Source: Thermoanaerobaculia bacterium (GTDB lineage: Bacteria; Acidobacteriota; Thermoanaerobaculia; Multivoradales; J023). From it: a stretch of DNA of 64,000 bases. Shown one piece after another: positions 9,842 through 18,474 of this stretch. The position numbers and the translations under genes were made by a program. How positions within the stretch are numbered: position 1 is the stretch's first letter; each line of letters opens with the position of its first letter. The stretch spans positions 992,001 through 1,056,000 of the forward strand of contig JAUIJL010000001.1 in assembly GCA_030431255.1 (NCBI GenBank), given 5' to 3'. The notes beneath the pieces were generated by a model, which worked only from the letters and a program-made list of their open reading frames with translations, was not told the origin of the DNA and did no database searches.

Positions 9842-9936
9842 CAAGTTTTGGCACCGGTCTGCAAAGTGCCTGGCACCGGTTCGTGAAGTGCCTGGCACCG
9901 GCCTGCGGCGCCGATCTGCGAAGTGCCTGGCACAAC
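9842..9936 (+). repeat. Degenerate array of the 22-bp palindromic repeat
   Basis: Contains three clear copies of the core AAGTGCCTGGCAC (about 9863, 9886 and 9920) and a decayed unit at the left end (TTTTGGCACCGGTCTG). Spacing is less regular than in the array at 5481-5590. It sits at the same place relative to the downstream CHAT gene, so the array was probably part of the duplicated unit. Confidence 0.75.
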
Positions 9937-10034
9937 TTCGGGACCACTATCTCGGCCGCCTCTAGATTCCTAAGTTCCGACCGTCCACGAACAAATCCCC
10001 ACGCAACGTTTCTACCCTCTAGAAAGCTCGACCG

Positions 10035-10963
10035 TGCCGGTGGAGACGGGCCCAGAGGGGATGTATGCGTTACGAAGATTTTGTGTTGCACATCGGGGGC
10101 AAGAGGGGTGACGGCTACGCGGTTCGGGTGTTGGATTCACCCGCTGGGGAAGGGGTGGGACGATTTGTGCCGCCCATGGATCGGGCGGAGATCGGCGCTT
10201 TTTATGGCCAGCTGAGGCAATTCCAGGAGGATCGGCGGGACGGTGCTCCCGTGTTGCCGCCGATTCCCGGGGTCGGGGTGGATGGGCAAGCCCTGCCGCC
10301 GTTGCCCACGGACGGGACCCGGGATATCGCTCGGCGACGGCGGCCTCGACCGGCGGGTCCCACGGCTCAGGAGGTGGGGCAGCGGTTGTTCGACTCTATT
10401 TTCCATGGTCAGGTGGCGGCTCTTTACGACCGGAGTCTGGGTGCTTTGGAGGGGCGCGGAGAGGTCGGTCTGCGGCTCAAGCTGCGGTTGGATTCGGAGG
10501 CGCTGTCGGACGAGGAGCTGGGGGGCCTGCCTTGGGAGCTGATGTACCGACAGGACGCCGGGCGCTTTCTGGGGCTGGATCGGCAATCATCGATCGTTCG
10601 CTATTTGGACGTGCCGCGACCCTCGAAGCCCATTCCCCTGCCGGAGGTGCTGCGGGTCTTGGTGGTGATGGCCGAGCCGGAGGCGCCGGGTTTGGCGGCG
10701 CTCAATCTGGAGGCTGAGTTTCAGAGGCTGCAAGGGCTCTCCGAGCAATACGACACGTGGCAGGTGGAGGTGGAGCGACACGCGTCGGTGAGCTCTTTGC
10801 GCCGACGACTGGCCGAGGACGGCCCGTTTCACATCGTGCATTTCATGGGTCATGGTGGTTTTGATCCCGGCACGGGCGAGGGTTTGCTCTATTTCGAGGG
10901 GGCGAGCCGGAGCGCTCAGCCGATCAGCGGCCGGGACTTGGCCTCGAAGCTCTTGGATTTCGA
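10035..10963 (+). repeat. Identical 929-bp segment, copy B
   Basis: Partner of 5684-6612. The identical block covers the ribosome-binding region and codons 1-300 of the second CHAT gene, while flanking sequence has accumulated many mostly synonymous changes. This pattern suggests gene conversion. Confidence 0.85.
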
Positions 10964-13496
10964 CGACCTGGGCCTGGTATTCCTGAATGCTTGCGAGACC
11001 GCCAGCTCGGCGGCTGGGCAAGGCAAAGATCCCTTTGCCGGGGTGGCCGCGGCCTTGGTGCGCGGGGGGCTACCGGCGGTAATCGCCATGCAGCGCCCGA
11101 TTTCCGACACCGCGGCCATCGCGTTCAGCGACGCGTTTTACACCGGTTTGGCCCGGGGTGCTTGTGCCGACCAAGCGTTGGTGGAGGGCCGCCAAGCGAT
11201 CCACTCGACGGCGCCCAAGGGTGTGGAGTGGATGATTCCGGTCTTTTTCGCCCGCATCCGTAGCGGCGCCGTCTTCGAGCGGCCTGAGGCCGTGGTAGAG
11301 CCCAAATTACCCCTGGCTCGGAATCTCTGGATGGTGGCCGGTGCGCTGCTCTTCATCCTCTTGATGGCTTTTTCGCCGATCGGCCAACGCTGGTTCGGCG
11401 GGGCGGAGGTGCTGGCCCTGGATCAGGTCTTCGCCACCAGCGTGGAGGGAGTCAACGGCCTGCTCAAGACCGTGGAGCTGATGCCCGGCGGCACCATGCG
11501 GCTGCATTTCGAATTCACCAACGAGACCGATCAGGACCAGAAGCTGGGGTTGGACTTTGCCCGCACTTATTTGGCCGATGAGATGGGACATGCCTATGAG
11601 GTGATCGGCTCCAGCGGTCCCCTGGACGCTCCGGGTTTGATTCAAACCTTGGGCAAGGGCGAAAGCCGTACGGTGTCCATCGACGTGCCGGCGCCCCTGG
11701 ACGGTGCCCGCAAGCTCGGAGTCGCCCTGGCGGAAACCGAAGGCTCGAACGTGACCTATCCATTCTTCGAAGTGGAGCTGCCCGCGTATCCCAAGCGTTT
11801 GTCGCGACGATCCGAGCCCCGGCCCGTGGACGACGGGGTCGAGCTCTTCGACAGCGACCATCCCCTGGACGCTTCGGTGGCGGGCCTGGATGCCCAAATC
11901 GACCAAATCGAGCTCAAGGCGAACCAATCCATGCGTTGGACCCTGGCGATGATCAATCGCACCAAGGATCGGCTGGGCATCGATTTCGACGGCGCTGGGG
12001 TCACCCTGGTGGACAACCTGGGGCGGACCTATCGCGCCAAGGCCTTTGGCGCCTACGTGGGTAAGCAATACTTCGACGGCTTCCGATTGCGCCGCGGCCT
12101 GCGGGCGGAGCCGTGGTTCGACTTTGGTCCGCCGAAGCCCGGGGCCACAAGCTTCACCCTACGCCTGGCCACCAAGGCCTCGAGCGGAGTGCAATTCAAG
12201 AAGACCCGCGTCGAGGTTCAAGGCATGGCGTCTGAGGGCGAAGAGGAGCCGGAGGAGGATTCCGATCTCTTGAAGAAGGCGGTGACCATCCCGGCCGGCC
12301 CGAAGGGATTCGAGGTGCGGATTGTCGGGATCGAGGCCTTGCCCTCGAAGCGCATGCGCTGGCGATTGAGCTTGTGGAATCGGACCGACGAGGATCTCGC
12401 TTGGGGCTTCGACTATCCCAAGATCTACGTGTCCGACCACATGGGGCGACGCTACGACCTGCTCGCGGCGCTGCCCAAGGCCGACGTGAAACGGCAGGGT
12501 TTCCGAGGCGAGATCTTGTCGGGCTCTCGGGTCGAGGCTCGGTTGGACTTCGAGCCGCCGTTCTCGGGTGCCGGGCCGCTGACCCTTCGGCTGCGTTCGT
12601 CGGTGCCGGGCATTTCCTTTGAACCCGTGGAAATCCAAGGTTTACGCTGGCCGTCACCGCGCCAACCCACGGATGGGCCGCCGCCGGGCGCGCTCCGCTT
12701 GAAGGTCGGAAAGACGCTGAAAACCACTTCGAAGGATCTCACCGCCCGTTTGGAGAGCGTCGACCTATTCCAAGGCGACCGCATGCGTTTTAACGTGCGG
12801 GTGTTGAATCAAGGCAAACGGCAGCGGTCTGCGGGCTGGTCGACGGGCGCCACAGCCCTTCAGGATGCCGCCGGTCGTGGATATCGGGTGCTCGGCCACG
12901 GCTCGGGGGCCGAGCTGATGCCCGGCTTGGGGCATGATCTGTGGATTGAGACGGAATCGCCGAGAAACGGGGCCTCCACCTTTGATCTGTCCCTGCGCGG
13001 TCGCGCGATCGCAGGCCAGAAGGTGCGTTTCGAGCTACCGGATTATCCCGAGGATTATTCTCAAACCGAGGTCTTGTCGGTGGCGTCCTTCGATCTGTCG
13101 GACGGGCAGCACGAGATCGTCACCACCTTGCCCGGGCTGCGGGCCAAGTTGGTGGCCGCCGAGCGATTGGGCAATCGGCGCCTCCGTTGGCATATCGAGC
13201 TCTACAACGAGGGGGCATCGTCTCTCAACGTAGGCTACGACCCGGAAGCCACCAAGCTAATCATGAACGGGCAGACCTTCCGCCTCGAGGCCACCAACCA
13301 GGGATTGGCCGGAGCGGGCGCCACCGTGCAAAGCCTCGGTCGGGGTCAAGTGCGACGGATCTGGTTAGAGTTTGCGGGCAGCTTCGACGGTGACGAATCC
13401 TTCGACCTGCTCTTCGGCAGCCCGAATCCTGATCGCTACCGCTATCGCTTGGTGGCGGCTCGTCTGAGCGAGGTCTCCGCATCTAAGTCTCGGTAG
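10065..13496 (+). CDS. Transmembrane CHAT peptidase with five periplasmic beta repeats (paralogue)
   Basis: 1143 residues, paralogue of the gene at 5714. The CHAT domain (residues ~1-405) keeps His263 and Cys310, and the single helix is at ~421-440 (LWMVAGALLFILLMAF). Residues 1-~715 are almost identical to the paralogue; beyond that identity falls to roughly 60% by eye. The periplasmic part has the same modules plus a fifth (LRWHIELYN…, residues ~1025-1135) in place of the CsgG-like domain. A free CsgG-like gene lies 109 bp downstream, so this locus shows the split arrangement of the same parts. Predicted topology is cytosolic peptidase with a periplasmic sensor. Substrate and trigger are unknown. 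Confidence 0.85.
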   Translation: MRYEDFVLHIGGKRGDGYAVRVLDSPAGEGVGRFVPPMDRAEIGAFYGQLRQFQEDRRDGAPVLPPIPGVGVDGQALPPLPTDGTRDIARRRRPRPAGPTAQEVGQRLFDSIFHGQVAALYDRSLGALEGRGEVGLRLKLRLDSEALSDEELGGLPWELMYRQDAGRFLGLDRQSSIVRYLDVPRPSKPIPLPEVLRVLVVMAEPEAPGLAALNLEAEFQRLQGLSEQYDTWQVEVERHASVSSLRRRLAEDGPFHIVHFMGHGGFDPGTGEGLLYFEGASRSAQPISGRDLASKLLDFDDLGLVFLNACETASSAAGQGKDPFAGVAAALVRGGLPAVIAMQRPISDTAAIAFSDAFYTGLARGACADQALVEGRQAIHSTAPKGVEWMIPVFFARIRSGAVFERPEAVVEPKLPLARNLWMVAGALLFILLMAFSPIGQRWFGGAEVLALDQVFATSVEGVNGLLKTVELMPGGTMRLHFEFTNETDQDQKLGLDFARTYLADEMGHAYEVIGSSGPLDAPGLIQTLGKGESRTVSIDVPAPLDGARKLGVALAETEGSNVTYPFFEVELPAYPKRLSRRSEPRPVDDGVELFDSDHPLDASVAGLDAQIDQIELKANQSMRWTLAMINRTKDRLGIDFDGAGVTLVDNLGRTYRAKAFGAYVGKQYFDGFRLRRGLRAEPWFDFGPPKPGATSFTLRLATKASSGVQFKKTRVEVQGMASEGEEEPEEDSDLLKKAVTIPAGPKGFEVRIVGIEALPSKRMRWRLSLWNRTDEDLAWGFDYPKIYVSDHMGRRYDLLAALPKADVKRQGFRGEILSGSRVEARLDFEPPFSGAGPLTLRLRSSVPGISFEPVEIQGLRWPSPRQPTDGPPPGALRLKVGKTLKTTSKDLTARLESVDLFQGDRMRFNVRVLNQGKRQRSAGWSTGATALQDAAGRGYRVLGHGSGAELMPGLGHDLWIETESPRNGASTFDLSLRGRAIAGQKVRFELPDYPEDYSQTEVLSVASFDLSDGQHEIVTTLPGLRAKLVAAERLGNRRLRWHIELYNEGASSLNVGYDPEATKLIMNGQTFRLEATNQGLAGAGATVQSLGRGQVRRIWLEFAGSFDGDESFDLLFGSPNPDRYRYRLVAARLSEVSASKSR

Positions 13497-13605
13497 CGGC
13501 TGCGCGCCATGAACCTTTTCTGGATGTCCGTTTCTACCCTGACGTGACCCATGGAGCCCTATCGGCTCGCTGGAGTCACAGATGTTGAATTGGAGGAGGA
13601 GACGG

Positions 13606-14778
13606 ATGCGAAACATGTTGCCTGAGCCCAGTACTTTTAACAGGCCCGACGAAACCGATCGCCCTGACCGAAGCCGCGGAAAGTGGATCTCCCTCGGCTT
13701 GACCCTAATGCTCACCTGGGGATTTGCTTTTTCCCCGGTGGACGCCTTGCCGAAGAGCAAGAAAAAGAAGGCCGCGGAAGCCGCCGCCAAGCGGGTGCCC
13801 TTTCAAGACGCCGGCAAATGGGAGGGTTTCTTCAAAGACGACGACGGCTATCCCTACCAGCTGCTGACACCGATCGAGCGCAACACCGACGACGATTGGA
13901 TGACCCTCGAATTTACCGAATTTACGGGCAATCGCAGCCGCATCGCGATCTGGCGAGTGGCCGACAAAATCGGCATGCACTCCACGGAATCGCCCAACGG
14001 TTTCGCGTTTTGGCAGTACGTGTATCGCAGCTCGGTGGCGCCCCTGCAGGCCATCGAGGACATGCTGACCTCGAGCGTTTTCAACACCAACCGCTTCGAG
14101 GTGGTCGAGCGCAAAGACATCGAAACGGTCCTGGCGGAGCAGGATTTCGGGGCCACGGAAAGGGTCACGGTACAAAGCGCGGCCCAGATTGGGCGAACCC
14201 TCGGTGCCGACTACATTCTGTTCAGCAGCATCAACGAATGGACGCCCAAGAAAAAGAAACGGGGCATTCCCGGCGTCGGCAAGTCCATCGCCGAGGTCGC
14301 CTTGTCTATTCGAGTGGTGGATACGGAAACCGCAGAGGTCGCCTTTGCTGGAACGTTCCGAGGGACCTCGCGGAATCGGTCGATCCGATTGCCGTTTTTC
14401 GGTCAGCAAGACATCAGCCCGGTCAACTACGCCTTGACGGCCTGCCTCAACAAGGCGGTGTACGAATTTGCCACGGACATCAAGGTCAGACCTTGGCGGG
14501 GTGCCGTGGTCGACATTACCGGAGATCTGGTGATCCTCAACGGCGGTGAGAATCGTGGAGTCACCAAAGGACAGATCTTCCGAGCGGTGCGCAAGGGCAA
14601 GGAGATGGTCGATCCGGAAAGCGGTAAGAGCCTGGGATTTCGCCAGGAGGTGATCGGCACCCTGAAAGTCACCACCGTGGATCCCCTGATGGCGACGGCG
14701 GTGATCACCGAGGGCTGCAAGGGGCTCAAAGTGGGTGATTTTGTGCGGCCGGAGGAGGGCAGCGGCAGCTCCCCATGA
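13606..14778 (+). CDS. Exported CsgG-like protein
   Basis: About 390 residues. The start is ATG 13606, preceded by a very strong GGAGGAGGAG (13592-13601); ATG 13582 is less likely. A signal peptide (WISLGLTLMLTWGFAFSP, cleavage near VDALP) is followed by a Lys-rich linker, so it is predicted periplasmic. The core resembles CsgG (PF03783) and related FlgT/LpoB folds: NTNRFEVVERKDIETVLAEQ and LGADYILFSSI. The C-terminal module contains GGENRGVTKGQIF. It lacks the lipobox cysteine of true CsgG, so an outer-membrane curli-type channel should not be assumed. Most of it aligns with residues ~1050-1366 of the fusion encoded at 5714. The stop overlaps the next start (ATGA). Confidence 0.8.
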   Translation: MRNMLPEPSTFNRPDETDRPDRSRGKWISLGLTLMLTWGFAFSPVDALPKSKKKKAAEAAAKRVPFQDAGKWEGFFKDDDGYPYQLLTPIERNTDDDWMTLEFTEFTGNRSRIAIWRVADKIGMHSTESPNGFAFWQYVYRSSVAPLQAIEDMLTSSVFNTNRFEVVERKDIETVLAEQDFGATERVTVQSAAQIGRTLGADYILFSSINEWTPKKKKRGIPGVGKSIAEVALSIRVVDTETAEVAFAGTFRGTSRNRSIRLPFFGQQDISPVNYALTACLNKAVYEFATDIKVRPWRGAVVDITGDLVILNGGENRGVTKGQIFRAVRKGKEMVDPESGKSLGFRQEVIGTLKVTTVDPLMATAVITEGCKGLKVGDFVRPEEGSGSSP

Positions 14779-16844
14779 CCTCCGAGTCCCGTCGTTTCGG
14801 GTTGTTGATCGGCGTCGGCGAATACCCGCGGATCGGTGAGCGGGCTCGGTTGCTCGGGCCGGCCCAAGACGTCCGCGCCTTGAAGCGGGTGCTGACGCGC
14901 TCCTACGGCTTCCAGGACCAAGACCTTCGAACCTTGGTCGACACCCAAGCCACCCGCGCCGCGATCCTGGGCGGTCTCGACGAGCTCGTGGAGCGGGCGC
15001 GGGACGGCGATCAGGTGCTCATCCACTTCAGCGGCCACGGCTCTCAAATCGTCGACGCCCACGGCGACGAGCCAGACGGCCTGGACGAGACCTTGGTGCC
15101 TTCGGATGCCCGCCGAGATGGTTGGGAATTCAGCGGAGACATCTCGGACCACGAGATCGCGGCACGGCTGGACCGATTGGAGCGCCGGGGCGCTTTCGTC
15201 ACCCTCAACCTGGATTGCTGTCATTCCGGACACGCTCACCGGAGCCATACCGGAGTCCGCATTCGTCGGCTGCCGCCGCCTCAGTCGATCGTCGGCTCAC
15301 CGGCTCGGCGTTCCGCGTCGGCTGAGCACCTGTCTTCGACTTGGTTGAAGCATGGGGCGGCCCGGCGACGGGTGATCTTCGCCGCCTGCCGGGACGATCA
15401 ATTGGCGGGAGAGCGGGAGATCGAGGGAGTGTGCTTTGGGGAGTGGACCTGGGCCCTGGTCAAAGCTTTGGAGCAGGCCGAGCCGGGTGCCGTTGCTCGG
15501 AGCATTTTCGAACGGGCGGCTGCGGCGCTCACCGCGACGGGTGGGCAGCAGTGGCCGATTCTGCTCGGTGACGGCGAGCGAAGCATGCTCGGGTTGGATC
15601 GTCCGGACTTTCTTCGGCACCTGACGGCCCGTCGTCGAAACGATGGCTCGTGGTGGTTGGACGGTGGAGCAGCGCTCGGCCTGGTCCCAGGCTCCCGCTG
15701 GACGCTCGTGCCGGTAGATACCATTTCCGGCGAGCCGCTTTCGTCAGGCGAAGACAGGCCGGTCTCGGGCAGCGCAGCCCGCTGGGGGCCCCTACGGTTG
15801 GCCGAAGTCGGCCCATTCGAGAGTCGGCTGGAGCTGGAGCCAGGGGCGAGGCCGCCTGGGGAAGGCTCGCACACCTTGTGGGCGGTGGAGATCGAGGCTA
15901 CCTACGGCGACCGTCGATTGCCGGTGTCGATGCCCGCCCGGGATTCAAGCCCGGACTTGGATCGCTTGCGAGAGCAAATTCACGAATCTCCCTATTTGCG
16001 GCCGCTCGAGCTCGACGCCGGTGCATCGCGGCAAGAACGCACAAAGCTCTCAACGTCTTTCTGGGATGCCGAGGCAGGCGCGGAAATCCAGGCCGACGGC
16101 ACCTTGATCGACCACCTGGGCGCGGTGATCGATCCCCTGGGCTTGCCTCCGGGCATCCTGCATATTCGGGATTCCGAGGCCCGGGAAGCTGCGATTTTGG
16201 AACGATTGGAGCGTCGGGCCCGCGCTCGACTCGGGCTGCGCCTGGAGAATCGGGATCCCAACAGCGAATTGGACCGTCTTTTCGACTTTCGATTGCTGAG
16301 ACGGAACCCTCTCGGGCAAGGTGACAGGGCGCAAAGTGCAGAGGTGCAAGGCGAGTGGGTGCCGGCCCATTGCGACGACGGCTTCTCGGCGCGATTCCGG
16401 GCGGGCGAGCTCTTGGCCATGGAGCTGGTGCACCACTACGCGGATGGCCTATACATTTACGTGCTCGATTTCGGTCTGAGCGACCATGTCACGCAGATCT
16501 ATCCGGAGCCCGGGGGCGCAGAGCTTCTACTACCCGGTCTAGCGCTGAGCATCGGCAAGCAGGAGTACGACGAGTTGGAGCTGGTCTTTCCGACCGAGAG
16601 CCTGCAACCCGAGGAGGGGGCGTTTCTGCCCGGCACACCGAGCCGGGGATTGGGTTTCGTCAAGGCTTTTGCCACCACGAGCCCTACCGATTTTTCTTGG
16701 ATCACAACGCCCGACCGCGCTCCCGAGCCCCATCGGGGAGCCAATCGCTTGGAGAGTCTCCTTTCCTTGGGCAGAATCCAACCGTCGTTCCGCCACCGCG
16801 ACGATTGGACTTGCATCCAACGGGCCATTCGCCTCATACGCTGA
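14775..16844 (+). CDS. Caspase-family (C14, metacaspase-like) peptidase with DUF4384-like C-terminus
   Basis: 689 residues. Residues ~5-270 are a metacaspase-type p20 domain: FGLLIGVGEYP at the first strand, catalytic His88 in FSGHGS and the catalytic dyad cysteine in DCCHSG (Cys149 by analogy with metacaspases). Residues ~560-640 (GELLAMELVHHYADGLYIYV, IYPEPGG, LPGLALSIG) resemble DUF4384, a beta domain often attached to bacterial caspases. No signal peptide or membrane helix, so probably cytoplasmic. It overlaps the CsgG-like gene by 4 nt, placing it in one operon with the second CHAT protein. Natural substrate unknown; a role as partner or executioner of the CHAT sensors is inference. Confidence 0.87.
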   Translation: MTSESRRFGLLIGVGEYPRIGERARLLGPAQDVRALKRVLTRSYGFQDQDLRTLVDTQATRAAILGGLDELVERARDGDQVLIHFSGHGSQIVDAHGDEPDGLDETLVPSDARRDGWEFSGDISDHEIAARLDRLERRGAFVTLNLDCCHSGHAHRSHTGVRIRRLPPPQSIVGSPARRSASAEHLSSTWLKHGAARRRVIFAACRDDQLAGEREIEGVCFGEWTWALVKALEQAEPGAVARSIFERAAAALTATGGQQWPILLGDGERSMLGLDRPDFLRHLTARRRNDGSWWLDGGAALGLVPGSRWTLVPVDTISGEPLSSGEDRPVSGSAARWGPLRLAEVGPFESRLELEPGARPPGEGSHTLWAVEIEATYGDRRLPVSMPARDSSPDLDRLREQIHESPYLRPLELDAGASRQERTKLSTSFWDAEAGAEIQADGTLIDHLGAVIDPLGLPPGILHIRDSEAREAAILERLERRARARLGLRLENRDPNSELDRLFDFRLLRRNPLGQGDRAQSAEVQGEWVPAHCDDGFSARFRAGELLAMELVHHYADGLYIYVLDFGLSDHVTQIYPEPGGAELLLPGLALSIGKQEYDELELVFPTESLQPEEGAFLPGTPSRGLGFVKAFATTSPTDFSWITTPDRAPEPHRGANRLESLLSLGRIQPSFRHRDDWTCIQRAIRLIR

Positions 16845-16939
16845 GCTCTCGGTGACCTCGCTACGGCGAAAAAGCTTTTCTGTTATTCTGGAATCTGACC
16901 ACCAAACCGAATCCAGTGCTTTCTCGAGTGGAGACGGAA

Positions 16940-17548
16940 ATGGGGAAGGATTCCGCCCTGCGGGAGGATTACCCAGGGGCAGATCAATTTGCTTTTCGAG
17001 CTCTCTTTGACACCTTCTATCGGCCGCTTTTAGGTTTTTTCCTCAAGCGAGGCTGCTCCGAGTCCGAAAGCGAGGACTTGGTGCAGGAGACGCTGCTCAA
17101 TGCTTTTCGCGGATTTGATCGCTTTCGCCGGGAGGCCTCCGACGCCACTTGGATGTTTTCGATTGCCGGCAACGTGTGGCTCAATCATTTGCGAGCCACA
17201 CGGGCCCAAAAGCGTCGTGTGCATCCGGTTTCGTTGGCGTCAGTGGACCCGGAATCCGATGAGATGGCGGATCAGCCCACGGGCGCTTCAGACTCGGCCC
17301 TAGATCGATTGCTCGAAAACGAACGACGACTTCAGTTGAAGACGGCCATTCGGCAATTGCCGGAAGGGCGGCGGCATGCCCTGCACCTGCGGATCGTGCA
17401 CGGCTTGAAGTATCGAGAAATCGCCCTGCTGCTGGGGATTGAGGTCAATACCGTGAAGTCTCAAATCTTCCAAGCCAAGCGGCAGCTCGAAGAGAGCTTG
17501 AAGCCTTCGAGGTTGCAGGCCCAGCCCCGTGAGGACGGCAGCCCATGA
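16940..17548 (+). CDS. ECF-subfamily RNA polymerase sigma factor
   Basis: About 202 residues with sigma70 region 2 (FYRPLLGFFLKRG, ESEDLVQETLLNAFRGFDRF, WMFSIAGNVWLNHLRATRA) and region 4 (LPEGRRHALHLRIVHGLKYR, then EIALLLGIEVNTVKSQI). An acidic Ser/Asp-rich linker joins the two. ATG 16940 is preferred because GGAG (16930-16933) lies six bases upstream; GTG 16916 is possible. It overlaps the next gene by 4 nt (ATGA), the normal arrangement of an ECF sigma with its anti-sigma factor. It probably controls this operon and perhaps the caspase-fold genes nearby. Confidence 0.92.
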   Translation: MGKDSALREDYPGADQFAFRALFDTFYRPLLGFFLKRGCSESESEDLVQETLLNAFRGFDRFRREASDATWMFSIAGNVWLNHLRATRAQKRRVHPVSLASVDPESDEMADQPTGASDSALDRLLENERRLQLKTAIRQLPEGRRHALHLRIVHGLKYREIALLLGIEVNTVKSQIFQAKRQLEESLKPSRLQAQPREDGSP

Positions 17549-18474
17549 GTTTCGAAGACCGGGAGCTCGCGGAGCTCCTACGCTCGACCGTGGACTCGGA
17601 TTCCGCGTCCGAGGTCGATTTCGGCACCCTAGATTTCGGCACCCTGTTGAAGCTTAAAGCGGGTGAATTGGAGGGAGAAGCCGCCGACGAAGCGCGAAGA
17701 GCCTTGATCGCCGACCCGGAGCTTGCCCGGGCGTTGCTCGATGTGGACCGTCTCGACGAGCTCGAGCAAGCGGCCGCGGGTGTGGGAGCGGATCGGCAGG
17801 AGGCGGCATGGGAACGGTTGGTCGCCGCCGGCTTGCCGATGCCGTCCGCCGAGCCCAAAGGCGAGACGGCCGGGCGGGCCCTCGCCTCAGTGGCGTCGGA
17901 GCCGAGGGAGGAAGCAGAGGAAACGGCTCGGTCGTGGACCTTCCGCCGGCTGGTGGCGCGCTATCCCGTGGCTGCCATGGCCGCGTCCATGGTGCTGGCG
18001 TCGGCCCTGACGATCCTACTCACGCAGCCGGGCGCTCCCGGCTCTGACCACAACAGCGTGGTAGACGACAGCATCTCAGACGACCGCATCTCAGGGCTTT
18101 TTGAGTATGAGTCCCTCTCTCTCGACGCCGCGGCCGGTCCTCAGCGATCGGCCGGTGCCCGAGCGCAGGCTTTGGTCCTGTCTCAGGGGGCGTCGTCAGC
18201 GGTGCTGGTGGGTCTGAATCCGCCGGCACGTTTGGCGCTGGGTTTCGACCTACCCGACGTGGCGGAAGCCGTGCTGTTCCAAGGCGATTCCCCGTCCGAG
18301 CCGGTACCCACCCGCTTGCAAGAAGAGGGGATGTATTTGCTGTGGATTCCCGCCCGGGAGCTGACCCCTGGTCTCCTGCGGATCGAGCTCAGGGATCCCA
18401 CGGGCGGTGAGACTTTCGCCGAATACTCCCTCGACCTGTTGTTCGACGAATCACTGCCCGACCAATCACCGTGA
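17545..18474 (+). CDS. Putative membrane-bound anti-sigma factor
   Basis: 309 residues, no family recognised with certainty. The acidic N-terminal half (~1-135) is followed by one predicted helix at ~141-160 (AAMAASMVLASALTILLTQ) and a C-terminal domain of about 145 residues that would be periplasmic. Position directly behind the ECF sigma gene, with a 4-nt overlap, and this topology are those of a transmembrane anti-sigma factor. The Cys/His zinc motif of the ZAS group is absent. The C-terminal part (LVGLNPPARLALGFDLPDV, LLWIPARELTPGLLRIELRD) looks like a beta domain. Coupled to the CHAT lipoprotein gene by a GTGA overlap, which makes proteolytic release of the sigma factor an attractive but untested idea. 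Confidence 0.65.
   Translation: MSFEDRELAELLRSTVDSDSASEVDFGTLDFGTLLKLKAGELEGEAADEARRALIADPELARALLDVDRLDELEQAAAGVGADRQEAAWERLVAAGLPMPSAEPKGETAGRALASVASEPREEAEETARSWTFRRLVARYPVAAMAASMVLASALTILLTQPGAPGSDHNSVVDDSISDDRISGLFEYESLSLDAAAGPQRSAGARAQALVLSQGASSAVLVGLNPPARLALGFDLPDVAEAVLFQGDSPSEPVPTRLQEEGMYLLWIPARELTPGLLRIELRDPTGGETFAEYSLDLLFDESLPDQSP

Noticed and set aside
5481-9936. Repeat arrays as CRISPR
   Set aside because: Units are contiguous 22-mers with no unique spacers, and no cas gene is nearby.
5600-13600. Transposon or integrative element as cause of the CHAT duplication
   Set aside because: No transposase, integrase, terminal inverted repeats or target-site duplication seen; only the palindromic 22-bp repeats.
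16916-16939. GTG 16916 as the sigma factor start
   Set aside because: ATG 16940 has a well-spaced GGAG and the eight extra residues add nothing to the sigma fold.
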